Below are positions 1 through 11,515 of a stretch of 64,000 bases of DNA, piece by piece. The DNA lies in NCBI GenBank assembly GCA_933207985.1, contig OW240913.1, forward strand, positions 279,421,602-279,485,601, written 5' to 3'. The position numbers and the translations under genes are program-made. Source of the stretch: Pelobates cultripes (lineage: Eukaryota; Chordata; Amphibia; Anura; Pelobatidae). Each line of letters begins with the position of its first letter. Positions within the stretch are counted from its first letter, which is position 1. The notes under the pieces were generated by a model that saw only the letters and a program-made list of their open reading frames with translations, was not told the origin of the DNA and searched no databases.

Positions 1-164
1 AGCTTGTGTGATCATGTTAAATTAACTTTTTTAGATGACCAAACCATATTTGCCTTTCTCTTTTCTGTGAGATGGGATAGCAGTTCATGATGATACATAT
101 TTAAGGGTGTGTAAGTATGTAAATGTTTATTGAGAACGATCATTTATAATCTACTCTTTTTAAG

Positions 165-389
165 GATGCTGAAGAATATGCAGAACTCCCAGTCCGGCAC
201 AATGAGGACCAGATGAACAGTGAGTTAGCCAAAACCCTTCCTATTGAAGTCAATCCTCATTCAATGGACAGTGCACACACAAAGGCACATCTACTACTAC
301 AAGCCCACTTTTCTAGGGCTGTGTTACCCTGTCCTGATTATGGTACGGATACCAAAACCGTGTTGGATCAAGCCATCAGAATATGTCAG
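165..389 (+). CDS. ASCC3: ASCC3 coding exon (sixth from last)
   Basis: This exon encodes 75 residues of activating signal cointegrator 1 complex subunit 3, a Ski2-like DNA/RNA helicase. In the ASCC complex it unwinds alkylated DNA for ALKBH3 repair, and in the RQT complex it splits collided ribosomes. The exon runs from a TTTTAAG acceptor to a GTATTT donor and stays open, beginning DAEEYAELPVRHNEDQ and ending LDQAIRICQ. I recognise it from the highly conserved ASCC3 sequence, including the HTKAHLLLQAHFSRA and PCPDY stretches at the start of the second Sec63 region. Phase is 0 at both ends. The earlier part of the gene, with both helicase cassettes, lies to the left of the window. The next exon is about 17.7 kb downstream. 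Confidence 0.96.
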
Positions 390-509
390 GTATTTATACT
401 TTTGTATTATAATATTTACATTCTGCAGCATACACTCTATTAAAATACATAGAAGCAATAGTATGTGTTTAGGGGGATAGGGTTTGCAGACTGGTTTTGG
501 AGGGCATAG

Positions 510-656
510 GGGCTGGAGACAGAGGCTGTTGTGTGTGTTGAGGGGGAAATAGGGGCTGTTGTGTGTGTTGTGGGAGACAGGATGTAAATAGGACTATAGG
601 AAGGCAGGGGTTGTTGTGTGTATTGAAGGGGATGGAGGCTGTTCCATTGAGGGGGA
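510..656. repeat. G/GT-rich minisatellite
   Basis: About four diverged units share GGCTGTTGTGTGTGTTGAGGG, interspersed with GGAGACAGG and GGGGAAATAGG. A short A-run (661-672) follows. It is low-complexity intronic DNA. Confidence 0.7.
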
Positions 657-672
657 GGTAAAAAAAAAAAAA

Positions 673-1322
673 GATATATTAAATATCCCTCTTGCAATCC
701 TTGGACCCAAGTTGCAGAGAACAGATCCCATGAGTTTCAGTGAGTGCATCCCCATATTTAGTATACATTTCGCCATGATGCGAGTGGGCATGTCTACTAA
801 ACATTGAGCAGTCTTGAAATGATACTTGCCTTTCTGAGCAGTCTGACTTACAAGCCAATCAATCAAAGCACTCGAAACTTGCAAAGCGTGGGCAAGTTCT
901 TTCTGTGTGGGGCACTCCCTCCTTAATTTTTAATGCGTTGCTTTATTTATTTATTTATTTATTTTTCTTATTTCGAAAATAGTAGCATTGTTTGTTTTTT
1001 GGCCGTTTATGGAGCTGAAGATACGATTCCATAAGAAACTATTTGTCTGATGATATGGGGGGGATCTGCCCAATGTAGTGAGGAGAGACTAGCTTCAATT
1101 TTGGTGTGTCCACCCACCCTTCTGTGTTTAATAGGCCCCACCTGCCACCTATGGTTGGGCCAGGGGTGCACTATAGGTTTCTCCTTTAATATTGACCCCT
1201 ATAAACTTTTTCATTATTTTCCCTCTGGGTGCTAGTGGGTAAGTAATCAAAAATAACATTTATTACTACTTGAATGTTGAATTCGATGAGGCTATTTATC
1301 GAGAGTTTCTGCCGGATAAACT
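673..1322. other. Intronic DNA, nothing recognised
   Basis: Only a short (TTTA)n tract at about 942-964 stands out. A piece near 985-1050 (GAGCTGAAGATACGATTCC) resembles 9910-9945 (GAGCTGTAGAATCGATTCC), so an old interspersed repeat may be present in both places. Confidence 0.5.
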
Positions 1323-1395
1323 TTCGAATTTTGAAACCGTAAGCTTTACTTTACATTTTCAATGTAAAGTAAAGCTTTCGGTTTCAAAATTCAAA
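1323..1395. repeat. Near-perfect hairpin, 35-bp arms
   Basis: The arms 1323-1357 and 1361-1395 are reverse complements with two mismatches, separated by a 3-base loop (TTC). The arms contain GAAACCG and AGCTTTACTTTACATT. It could be the core of a fold-back MITE. No flanking target duplication was identified. Confidence 0.85.
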
Positions 1396-2379
1396 AAGGA
1401 TAATTACCAGCCCCCAATAAGCCTTTAACAGCAGTTATTGAATCGATCCGAACTATTAAATGGCTTATCGCCTGCCATATGATAGGGGGAGCACATCTTG
1501 TCCCTGATGCTCCATTTTGAGGAGCATTGGACTGGACATGAAGATGAAAAGTGAGTGTCACGGCATGCGTATCGGCCATCTGCAGATACTGGTTCTTGAC
1601 ACTTTAATAATAAGTTATACCCTTTTTTTTTATCCATTTCTTTTGTTATGGGGTGGTCCTGAATTTTATTGGTGAGGAGACCATTATAGCATCAGGAATA
1701 AAGGTTTGCATGCCTAACACCATAGTGTTGCATTAACCTTGGAAAAAAATGTTATAATAGTTAAAAAAATAGTTAAAAGTAAACAAATGTTAGCACTTGC
1801 ATTAAAAACTTTTATTTATATAGAATCTGCATGTTTAACAATCCTATGCAGCAAGGGAACAAATATCAATGGCCCTCTTGAGGTGAAGCTGTTGTAGAGA
1901 CTGAAACCTAGTAATAAATTTGAGTTGGGTGTCTAGATATTTTTTTATTAAGCTAAGTAATATTGTGCATTTTCAATGTGATCATGACAAATTTCGACAA
2001 AAGTAATATTAAGAATACAAAAGAACTGACTTTCATTACACAACATGAGGACCAGAACACTAAGGGTATCGCCACCAGAGATCAAAACGCATGTCATCTC
2101 AGCAAGCTAGCCTGCACACACAAATGTCGAGGATGTATCTGATGAGCAGCACAAAACACATTTAACAAAGCACATTTTATCGTAAACCACATGTCTGAAT
2201 CTCTCCCCTCCCATTCTCAAGTTCAACACTACTGTAGACATGTCAGCTGAGCCTGCATCAGCTGGTTCTTAAAACACAAAAATTAGGTATTGTCAATTGT
2301 TTGTGAACTGCTAAACTATAAATGCACACTATCCGTATAATCATTGAATGCTTGTGTACTGTTATACTTACCTCAATAA
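1396..2379. other. Intronic DNA, nothing recognised
   Basis: No gene, large inverted repeat or tandem array is visible. The right end (about 2040-2379) may be the 3' part of a retroelement, because it runs into CAATAAAACAAAG and then an A-tract. Confidence 0.45.
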
Positions 2380-2408
2380 AACAAAGAATTTAAAAAAAAA
2401 AAAAAAAA
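2380..2408 (+). repeat. Poly(A) tract, probable retroelement tail
   Basis: AATAAAACAAAGAATTT is followed by about 17 A residues. This arrangement is typical of the 3' end of an old L1 or SINE insertion. The body of the element is not identified. Confidence 0.45.
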
Positions 2409-3342
2409 TACAAAAGAACAAGAAGACATTTAGACATTTGGTTTTACCAAGAAACATTTTCCTTCTTTATTTATTTATTCTTAATTTTCTCGCGTTTTGA
2501 AATATTTCCTAAATGTTTTCATCCAAAGAATTTAAAATATCTGCTTATTGCTCAGTGCCACTGATTAATAACGGGTTGCCATGGAGACATTGATGCTTTG
2601 CACATCATAGCCAAGATCTGTGCCAGATAAGCACAGGGTAAAGTGAGTGTTTTAGTGACCCACTGTATGATATTGTCAGCTGCATAGAATATTTGGGAGG
2701 TGTGTAGAGTGAGTGGATACTGCTGTACTAGAGGAATTAATGCATTATAATATAGCTATGCTACTCAGCTAGGCAGTAGATCAAGAAGTAAAATGATTTT
2801 GAAAAGTTTTATTTATTTATCTTGATCCAAAAAGTACATGAGATGTACTAATAAACACTTTTTATTATTATATCAGTTATTAATTACTTTTCTTATAGAG
2901 CCAAGCTTGTTGTTATGTCACTATGGCAACATAGAGGATGATGACATATATCCTTAATAAATACCCAGGTGGAACTAATTTGTATATTGAGTTTTTATTT
3001 GGTGTAATACACATAAAGTGTGTACTCAAGCCTGTAAGTGCTGGTAGATTCTTAACCATGTTGTTCCTTGATGCTTTCCATTGCGTCTCATTACTGAAAA
3101 GGTTAATTAATGTGAAATCAAACTAGTGTTGTATTTAATCCAAGTTGTTGAAATACCTTGCAGGCAAAATGGGAAAGCTGTTTCCTATGTCAGCCTTTAA
3201 ATTAGCGTTTACTTCTTGGATAGGAAGTCTAAACATGATGTGCTTTTGTGCAAAAGTAACTATTGAAATATAATTATTTGGAATTATAATAAGGAATATT
3301 TATCTGTCTATTATTTATATAAACACATGAAGAAACCACATT
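2409..3342. other. Intronic DNA, nothing recognised
   Basis: Unique-looking AT-rich intron sequence. There is no open frame with a recognisable protein and no long repeat. Confidence 0.5.
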
Positions 3343-3492
3343 TCAGGTAAATATAACTGTCTTTATTGAAGAAGATTCAATGTCCCAGCAACACTTGCAG
3401 TTCACTCCCCCCAGCAGCAGGACTCCAAGCCACCCTCCTGGCACATAAGGTAAGCTAACAGAAGGGTGGCTGGAGATATAAAATAAAATCAC

Positions 3493-3812
3493 TTGTCTGT
3501 GTATGTGTGTTAGTGTGTGTGTGTATGTGTGTAAGTGTTTGTATGTGTCAGGGGGCGCTTCTGTGTGCGTGCACACATCTGTGTATGTGCATCTGTGTGT
3601 CAGGTTGTGTGTTTTTATGTCAGTGTGTATCTGTGTCATGGTGTGGGCATGTATCAATGTTTGTGTGTGTCAGGGTGCATGTGTGTATATGTCGGTGTGT
3701 ATGTGTGTGTGTGTATGTCTGTGTCTATATGAATTTGTGTGTGTGTCGGTGTATTTATATGCATCTGTGTGTTAATGTGCATGAATATCTGTGTAAGTAT
3801 GTATGTATGTGC
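3493..3812. repeat. GT-rich minisatellite
   Basis: Irregular TGTGTGT/ATGTGTGT units are mixed with TGTCAGGG and TGTCGGTG over about 320 bp. Several frames stay open across it only because the repeat lacks stops. It resembles the array at 59533-59985. Confidence 0.85.
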
Positions 3813-3825
3813 ATACATCCAAGCA

Positions 3826-4045
3826 GTCTAACACCAGCACAACATACAAGCACACACTTCTGAAATCTAACACAAATAGTATATACAAACACACCTCTGC
3901 ATTCAAAAATAAATATATAAATATACAAACACACATTTAAAAGTGAACATTACATTCAGACACACCCCTGCAATCAAACGCAAACATCACATACAAAGAC
4001 ACCCCTGTATTAAAACACAAATGTATACAAGCACCCCTTCAAACA
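3826..4045. repeat. CA-rich degenerate tandem repeat
   Basis: Repeated units of the type ACAAACACACCYCTGCATTCAAA, with about 5-6 copies. It lies directly after the GT-rich block, so the two could pair across the strand. Confidence 0.6.
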
Positions 4046-4072
4046 CCAACACTGTACATTACACTATAGCTC

Positions 4073-4188
4073 CAGTAAATGCGGCAGCGCTGTACAGATA
4101 TACAACCTAGAAATTTTGACTTGGTGTGCCTTGGGAAAATACTGAAATATTAAGGGCACCTTGAACCTAAAACGTTTGGGAACCACTG
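4073..4188 (-). mobile_element. Possible hAT-type element end
   Basis: On the minus strand the sequence begins CAGTGGTTCCCAAACG and continues into AAGGTGCCCTTAAT. This is the terminal motif common to vertebrate hAT MITEs. The opposite end was not found, so the extent is uncertain. Confidence 0.4.
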
Positions 4189-4492
4189 GTCTACATCATT
4201 ACATAGAAAAGTGAATGTATCATTTTATTTAGTAAAATAATGGGATTCTTTATAAAAGAAGTCATTAGAAACTGCACCACTAATCTATTTTTAAGTTGTA
4301 ATTCCACCCTTTTCATTTGCCAACTACCAGAAAGCATGACATTTTTCATGATATATAGTCTTAAAAAGTTATATTTTTTATTTTAATCTCATCATACCTA
4401 ATTTTTAATTTAGGATGCCAGCCTTATGTCACAGTTGAAGAAATAAAAGCTGCAGCTGTCTTTGTAGTAAAGAGTTCCTAATTAACACTACA

Positions 4493-5066
4493 TTAAAGGA
4501 TCACTATAAGGTCAGGAACACAAACCTGTATTCCTGACCCTATAGTGAAAACCAACCATTTAAGTGGCTTGCCCCCTCCCCCCTTAACCTCCTCAGAATG
4601 GGTTAAAACTCAAATTATTTCCAGCTCTCCACAGTCTGCCGGTGCAGGCCCCGGCCCCTTGGTGACATCATCAAAATTAACATTTTTTAGACAACTCAAT
4701 GCTTTCCCATGGGGAAAGCATTGGATTGGCTAAAATTGGCAAGGGGGCAGGGCCAAACACCATTTTGGCCAATCAGCACCTCCTTATAGAGATGCATTGA
4801 ATTAATGCATCTCTATGAGGAAAATTCAGAGCAGAGCGTAGGGACGTTGAACGGCAGGGCTGCCTATTGTGCAGCCCTGTGCCAGGAAGCCTCTCCAGTG
4901 GCCATCTAAGGAGTGGCCATTTGGAGGTGTCCCTAGGGTTAATGAAAACACTGCCTTTTCTCAGAAAAGGCAATGTTTGCATAGAAATGCCTGAAGGGAG
5001 CTATTATACTCACCAGAACAACTACATTAAGCTGTAGTTGTTCTGGTGACTATAGTGTCCCTTTAA
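4493..5066. mobile_element. T2-type (Kolobok) MITE, 574 bp
   Basis: TTAA duplications flank it. The left end is TTAAAGGATCACTATAAGG. The right end, read inward, is TTAAAGGGACACTATAGTCA. Both fit the TTAAAGGRR termini of the Xenopus T2 MITE family. There is an internal palindrome around the sequence for a 'GATGCATTGAATTAATGCATC' type stem (about 4790-4818). It has no coding capacity. Confidence 0.85.
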
Positions 5067-5564
5067 CCCCTCTATGGGTTTATTGACATATCTATAAGGG
5101 TTTGAGTTTGTAAATTTGACCAAAAATACCCAATAATTCCGTAAACAACTAAAACAGACGCCCCACTTTAGACTTCTATTTACATCATCTGAAGCAAATA
5201 GTTTTTTTTCCTGTATGAAATGAAAATTGGAAAGGTAAAAGACATTAGCAAAACATCTCCAATGCCACTAGAGATAGCATTATTGGTAAATACAAATAAC
5301 TACAACTAGACCTGTATCTTGTTAAAAGCTGTCAGGGTCCTTAGAGTTGCAAACGTGTAAGCATTGCACACAATCCAGGAAAGCTTAGTAACACATTTGA
5401 AAAAGCATCCACAGCTTGCCAAGCAAAGGAATTCATCATGTTACATTTTAAGTTACTCCAACTAGCTTCCTAATTTCCTAATTTTTTCTCGTAATAATCT
5501 TATTATGTGTATATCTGTACGTCATCCCCCTCCCATTTTTGTCTGTATACCCTATAAAAATTAT

Positions 5565-6228
5565 TTAACCCCTTCAGGACCGGACTATTTTGGCCATGTT
5601 CTACGTTAAGGTCCAGAGCTCTTTTAACACTTTTGTGGTGTTTGTGTTTAGCTGTAAATTTTTATCTCTCTCATTTACTGTTCCAATACAAATTATATAT
5701 AAAAGGCTTTATTTACATACCATTGTTTGTATCATGTCATATAACTTACTTTAAAAAATAAAATATGGTGAAAAATTGAAAAAACAAAACATGTTTTTTA
5801 ACTTTTACTTAAAAAATCTTTTACTTATCTACAAAAGCTAATGAAAAAAACTGCTATTCATACTTTGATGTTTATCTTATGATGAAACAACTATTACTGT
5901 TTAATACTTGTTTAATCTTCAAAATTATAATAAAAAATGAAATTGAAAAAAAAAGTTAGAATAAAATTTCTCATATATATATATATTTTTTAATGTTTTA
6001 TTATTTTTAGGTTTATTAATTTATTTTAATTTACTTTTTATTTGTCTTTTTTAATATATATATATATATTTATTATATATATGTGTGTAATTTAATTATA
6101 CGTGTATTTTTATATTAATATATGTATATATTATAAAAATACACTTAGTATGACATATATATAATTAATAGACATATTATATAAATATAATATATGTCTA
6201 GATATCATGTATGTGTGTTTTCATTCAT

Positions 6229-6259
<31 letters not shown>

Positions 6260-6562
6260 TTCATTTTAGACATGCAGGGAGACTGCTTGTCAGTTCAGGC
6301 AGTCCCCCTGCAGGCAGATACTTGGACGCCTATTGCGGCCATGTGACCGCTCTGTTAGAGCGATCACATGGCCGCGGGGTCCTAATTCGCCAAGGGAAGA
6401 CTGTCTGGGCTGTCAGGCAGTCTCCTCACACCGGGAGCAACGCCTAACGGCGGCGATCAGGTTAGTAAATAATACCGTTATGACAGTTCAGGACCGTCAC
6501 CTGTCCTCAAGGGGCTTTTTCTGATGACGGTCCTGAACCGTCAACGGTCGTTAAGGGGTTAA
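5565..6562. mobile_element. piggyBac-derived MITE
   Basis: TTAA at 5565-5568 and 6559-6562 bracket about 1 kb. The left terminus is TTAACCCCTTCAGGACCG. The right terminus, read inward, is TTAACCCCTTAACGACCG. TTAA target sites followed by C-rich ends are characteristic of piggyBac. The left end matches the start of the large piggyBac copy at 58784 (TTAACCCCTTGAGGACCG), and both elements carry the GGTTCAGGACCG motif near an end. The interior is AT-rich with (TA)n tracts at 5972-5988, 6054-6070 and 6232-6259. There is no transposase. Confidence 0.75.
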
Positions 6563-6565
6563 AAC

Positions 6566-6910
6566 TTAAAGGGACACTCCAGACACCAAAACAACTTTAT
6601 CTAAATTAAGTTATTATTGTGCCAGGATGCCTCTAGGGGCTAAACTGTTCTAGAATGATTTAACCCCAAAGTTGCCTCTAGCACCAGTCTCCACTGCCTC
6701 CCTGGCAGCTTCCAGCTTCTGAATTTTGAGATGCAGGAAGCGCAGAGTGCTGCCGGGCAGGGGCTCCGCAGATTGGCTTAGAGCTGTCAGAAGCCACAAG
6801 GGGTGGAGTGGGAGGCAACTTTGGGTCTAAACCGTGCCTCCTGGGGCCTCATGGCACCATAACAACTTTATTTAGATGAAGTTGTTTTGGTGCCTGGAGT
6901 GTCCATTTAA
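6566..6910. mobile_element. T2-like MITE, 345 bp
   Basis: Bounded by TTAA. The left end is TTAAAGGGACACTCCAGACA, and the right end read inward is TTAAATGGACACTCCAGGCA, giving an inverted repeat of about 40 bp. It starts 4 bases after the piggyBac-derived MITE ends. Confidence 0.85.
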
Positions 6911-9043
6911 CTGGAATACAGCACTGGGTCAGGTTCTACTTGATTGTTTCATAAAGTCTTTGTCGTTATGTCACTGCGTCATCTTTTCTCTGGGCACAGT
7001 CCAATCATTGATGGACCATTGATGCATGAAAGGCGAGCACCACAAAAGTGCAAATCAACTTCTTCTCATAGAAAAGCATTGAATCCAATGATTTTCTGTC
7101 TGAAGCATTGAACACCACCCTGTTCAAGGATGGACAATAGGAGTGGAAGGGTCACATATGAGGTAGGGAGGCAGAATTTGGGAAGAGTGGAGAGTATGAG
7201 GGCTGTCACTAGAGAAGGAGTGACTCAAAAGATTGCAATTTGTAGAACAAACTACTTGCCCGCTCACAGTCCAAAGGGCTTCTACTTACTAGAGTACTCA
7301 CAGGTAATTATGTTCATTGGCAGTGTGCAGTGCTGACGAAGGATATCATTTTTGCACAGGACTAACTTGAGGCAGTCCGGAACAGAGTTTTCTCTGTATT
7401 GGCAGTATTTCAATCAGAAATGCTGCACATACAGATTGCCTACTCCATGGCCACTTCCAAAGTCAGAAGCGGTCATTGAGGTTGGAATAATCCTTGAACA
7501 AACCCACTCCCTCCTATTTTACCAGAGGATCTTGAGAAAGATATTGAACTGCATTTTATGTACAGTGGTATGCAGAATGTCCTTGTTTCTATAGTAAACA
7601 TTGTATCAGTGATGCATAACATAACACTGAGTATGTGTTTTTAATGAGGTTCAGCACAGACTGACGCAATGCAGAAATGTGTTTCATGATATTTAACATT
7701 TCTTCTTAATGGACAAAACTCATGACACATATACCTTATTTGTAGGTGTTTTAGAAGATTATTTAGTAGCATGATCATCAGGGGTTTTTGCTAGGTGAAA
7801 TAAAGACCAGAGGCTTCAGCACAAGGCTAGATTTTATGGCTCCTCCCAAAACCCCACAACATATGAATGGCATAATGGCACCAAATCTTTGCATTAATTC
7901 AGAATATTATATAAACATATATTTATCAAGCAATACCTGCTGTATTAACTCTTTAATAAACCTGCACCCACGGCCATATCCCCACACTGTGTTGTATAAT
8001 TAGCTCTAAATATGGTACACTGGAGTGGCAATGTCACAAATGATGTAACTGAGGGGTTAAAGCTCTCAATATTGCATAGGACTTGGGGCTAACATTGAAA
8101 GGGTGTCAAAATCAGATCCGGTTCCTTCCAGGATTCCTTTTGTCAATTGAAGTCAATTTTACTTAACACATCTCCCCCTGATGATCTTGTATGACTGTTT
8201 ATGGACTGTTTAGAATTGTAGAAGTTTATACAGGGGGAGCTCCAAGCAAAGGCCATCAGATGTACTTACTACTTCCCATCCAAGCCTGTATCTTTGACCA
8301 TGCAAGTATTTCTTGGGGATGCTGGTTTACCGAGACATTATGTTTTATTAAGGTCTACATCCTGGCTTTCCATTGTTCTCGATCAATAATGGCGTAAGCT
8401 ATAGTTAGTGTGCGTGCGTGCGTGCGTCCGTTAATGTTTGCGACCACAGAATACAGATAGGGTTTTGTTTGTTTGCTGTTTTTTTAAGGGTCGCCTTGCA
8501 TTTAATGTTTGCCACAACTGGTACCAACCGCCACATTGATTTTACCCTTTTGAAAACTGTAAAAAGTGTTCATGTAACATTACATTTTCATAGCAATTCC
8601 ACTAGGACAGGAAATTCTAATGTATCTTTTTATTGCCCCTGTTGAGCGTAGCATAATCTTGACATTTGAATTAAATGATATGAATCAAGGAATAACACTC
8701 ACAAAAATGAATGGAAGCTGACACTAGCTATTATTCACTTGAAATGGGAATGCTGGGTCGTGAATGCATTATGCAGGTGCGTAGAGAATAGGATTTTTGC
8801 AGCATTATACATGCACAGTAAATCCCCATTGGATTGAATAAGGTTCTCAGCCACTTCCTGATTCCTGAAATTCATAGGATGCAGGTCTCTTTGCAAACTC
8901 TAAAAAGTGGGTCATTCAGGATATAAAGAGTTCAAGTATCTTTATTATATTTGCTTTTCAATGCGTGTCTTTAATTGTTTTATTTCCATATAGCAAAGAC
9001 CGAGTCGTCTTCCTAGCTTGAAATTTCCTTTAAGATCCTGCCT
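6911..9043. other. Intronic DNA, nothing recognised
   Basis: No gene is seen. The only visible feature is a short (GTGC)n run near 8409-8426. Short open frames here have no recognisable domain and no splice-site pair in keeping with ASCC3. Confidence 0.5.
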
Positions 9044-9286
9044 TAAACACAGCAGTCCAAAGTATTCATCCACAAAGCGCAGCTTAGTTATAGGGGCCCA
9101 ATAGTGCAGCCAAAATTCATTCCAAGAGAATTCAAAGTAGAGACAGAGGGCATTTATCATTGATAAAGGGACAGGGTCCCGAAACGTCTGTACTTTGAAT
9201 GCTCTTTGTATAAACTTGGGCTGCACTAGTGGGTCCCTATAACTAAACTGTACTTTGTGCATGAATACTTTGGATTGCTATGTTTT
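9044..9286. mobile_element. Fold-back element, about 100-bp arms
   Basis: Left arm 9044-9147 (GCAGTCCAAAGTATTCAT, then TTAGTTATAGGGGCCCAATA) is the reverse complement of right arm 9186-9286 with scattered mismatches. The centre contains GGGTCCCGAAACGTCTG, similar in style to the centre of the fold-back at 24675-25360. It is a non-autonomous element of unknown family. Confidence 0.7.
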
Positions 9287-10080
9287 GCTTGCTGTTGGGG
9301 CTACAGCAGCTTAATTACAATAGTTGCACTAGGTTAAACTATTTTGCCTTTTGGTATTGTGCTATACCACACTCCTAGATCATATTTTTGCTTTAAACAT
9401 AGCAGTTCAGAAAAACCATATAGTAAAAATAACAATAAAAATGTATAAACACCATATATAAAATGTATAAATGAGTGTGTGTATATATATTTACATTTTT
9501 ATTATTTTTATAATATTTCTATCGCATAAAGAAATATTTTCCCACATATAGCTAGATAACCTTTTTTCATAGTGGGACTGGATAAAATGATTAGTGCTTA
9601 ACCCATTTGGTGTGATCAATGCACTTCAAGCATCAACTATGAAATGTTAATCACAACTTTAATTTCTACTGAATTAGCATTTTGATTAGCTCGAGGCTAG
9701 CTGGTATACTTGAAGCCCTCACAGTCACAGATAGAGCTTGGAAATGACTTGTTTCACTAATTAAGTTGGTTAGATCACAGCTGATCTTACAAACAACTGT
9801 TGGCAGTGAATTATTATTTTAAAATATATTGGGTTTTTTTGTGTCTGGAGTTCATTCACACAATTGGTGGTTTTGTTTAGATTTTTTTTTTTTTTTTTTT
9901 AAATCTTTGTCTTTTTGAGCTGTAGAATCGATTCCATAAAATAGCATAGTTTGCAATGCACCATCTGTTGAACTTATTCAAATTTCAAACTTGTAGCATC
10001 TCAGTAGTGTCTGCTCAGTCTTAATTCTTTTGAGGCTGACTAAATAACTATAATTGAGTTGGTAAGTAATATATCTGTAG

Positions 10081-11030
10081 TTAAAGGGACACTTTAGTCA
10101 CCAGAACCACTGCAGCTTAAAGGGACACTATAGTCACCAGAACAACTACAGCTTATTGCATTTGTTCTGGTGAGTAGAATCATTACCTTCAGGCTTTTTG
10201 CTGTAAACATTGTATTTTCAGAGAAAAGGTTAACTTCACTGGCCACTCCTCAGATGGCTGTCAGAGATCCTTCCTGGGTCATGACTGCCTAAAATGCATC
10301 CAAACATTCAGTATCTCCAGCCTCTGCATACAGACACTGAACTTTCCTCATAGAGATTCATTGATTCATAGAGATTCTATGAGGAGATGCTGATTGACCA
10401 GGGCTGTGTTTGAATTATGCTGGATCTGCCCCTGATCTGCCTCTTTGTCAGTCTCCGCCAATCCTATGGGGAGGCATTGTGATTGGATCAGGCTACCACT
10501 TCTGCTGATGTCAGCAGGCAGTGGGGCAGGTCAAAAGGAAATAGGGACAAAGCCAGCAGCGTCAGATTTGAATACAAGTACGATTTTACTATATTTAGGG
10601 AGGCAAGAGGGGGCCAGGGTGGCTAGATGGTTGTTTTAACCCTATAGGGTCAGGAATACATGTTTGTGTTCTTGACCCTATAGTGTTCCTTTAATGTAAT
10701 GGTTCTGATGCCTACAGCATGTCCCTACAGTCTCAGCACTTTGAACACTGCCTTTTCAGAGAGCCTAGAAGCACCTCCAGTGGCAGTCACTCAGATGACC
10801 ACTCACGGCTTTTCCTAGTCTAGTGCTGAACAGTGTGCAGCACCTACGTTCAGTGTCTCCACTCTCTGCATGGAGATACAAAAAGCTCCCCACAGAGATG
10901 CATTGATTCAGTATATCTCTATAAGGAGATGCTGATTTGTGTGGCATTTTGCCATGCATGTGCAACAGCCTCCCCATGTTTTCTTATGAGAAAGCATTGA
11001 ATTGGCTGAAATCATCAAGATTGAGATCAA
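10081..11030. mobile_element. Outer T2-type MITE, truncated, interrupted
   Basis: Starts TTAAAGGGACACTTTAGTCA and reads CAGAACCACTGCAGC up to a TTAA at 10117. A second MITE sits there, and the outer copy resumes at 10691 as TTAATGTAATGGTTCTG. The interior (ACTGCCTTTTCAGAGAG, the TCTGCATGGAGATAC stretch, GCATTGATTCAGTATAT) matches the same subfamily. The far terminus is not found, so the right edge is approximate. Confidence 0.7.
10117..10694. mobile_element. T2-type MITE inserted inside another T2 MITE
   Basis: TTAA at 10117-10120 and 10691-10694. The left end is TTAAAGGGACACTATAGTCA, and the right end read inward is TTAAAGGAACACTATAGGGT. It lies within the TTAA of the outer copy's own GCAGCTTAATGTAATGG motif. 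The same subfamily occurs at 24120 and 32723. Confidence 0.88.
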
Positions 11031-11199
11031 AAGTTATGTACAGTTTCTATATATACACTAACTTACATGAGAAAGACATAGCCCTGCCCCTTAGTGCCAC
11101 ACGTGTACCCAGCATGCAGTATCTGGGACAGTTTTTGAGAAATAAAGTACAGAGCGTATCACTGGTCCTTTTGGGTAAATTAATGCATATGCCTAAGGA

Positions 11200-11515
11200 T
11201 AGGTGAAACAAATCAGCAAGCATGTGGAGCAAAGGCAGGACAATCCAAGGTCAGGATTCCATGGGAGCAACAATACGAAGGATAGACAAGGTCAGGTATC
11301 CAGATAGTAGAGTCAGAAACAAGGCAGAGTCAAATACCAGAAAAACTGTAACACAAGGAATGCACCAGGCATCAGAAGCCACAAAGCAGATGTGGACAGG
11401 AGAAGTATAAGAGAGCATCAGGTGGCACCAATCAACATCAGAATCAACACAGGAATGATGCATAGTCAGTTAACGTGGGTTGAGAACTGTTAACAGGAGC
11501 AGGTGCCGTAACAGT
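11200..11515 (-). repeat. LTR-like fragment
   Basis: On the minus strand the right edge begins TGTTACGGCACCTGCTCC. It continues through stretches such as CTGACCTTGGATTGTCCTGCC, whose composition resembles vertebrate Ty3/gypsy LTRs. No partner LTR or internal coding region is present. It could be a solo or truncated LTR. Family assignment is a guess. Confidence 0.35.

Noticed and set aside
3503..3863. Open frames of 65-118 codons rich in Cys, Val and Met
   Set aside because: They are translations of a GT-rich minisatellite in three frames. No domain, no splice context.
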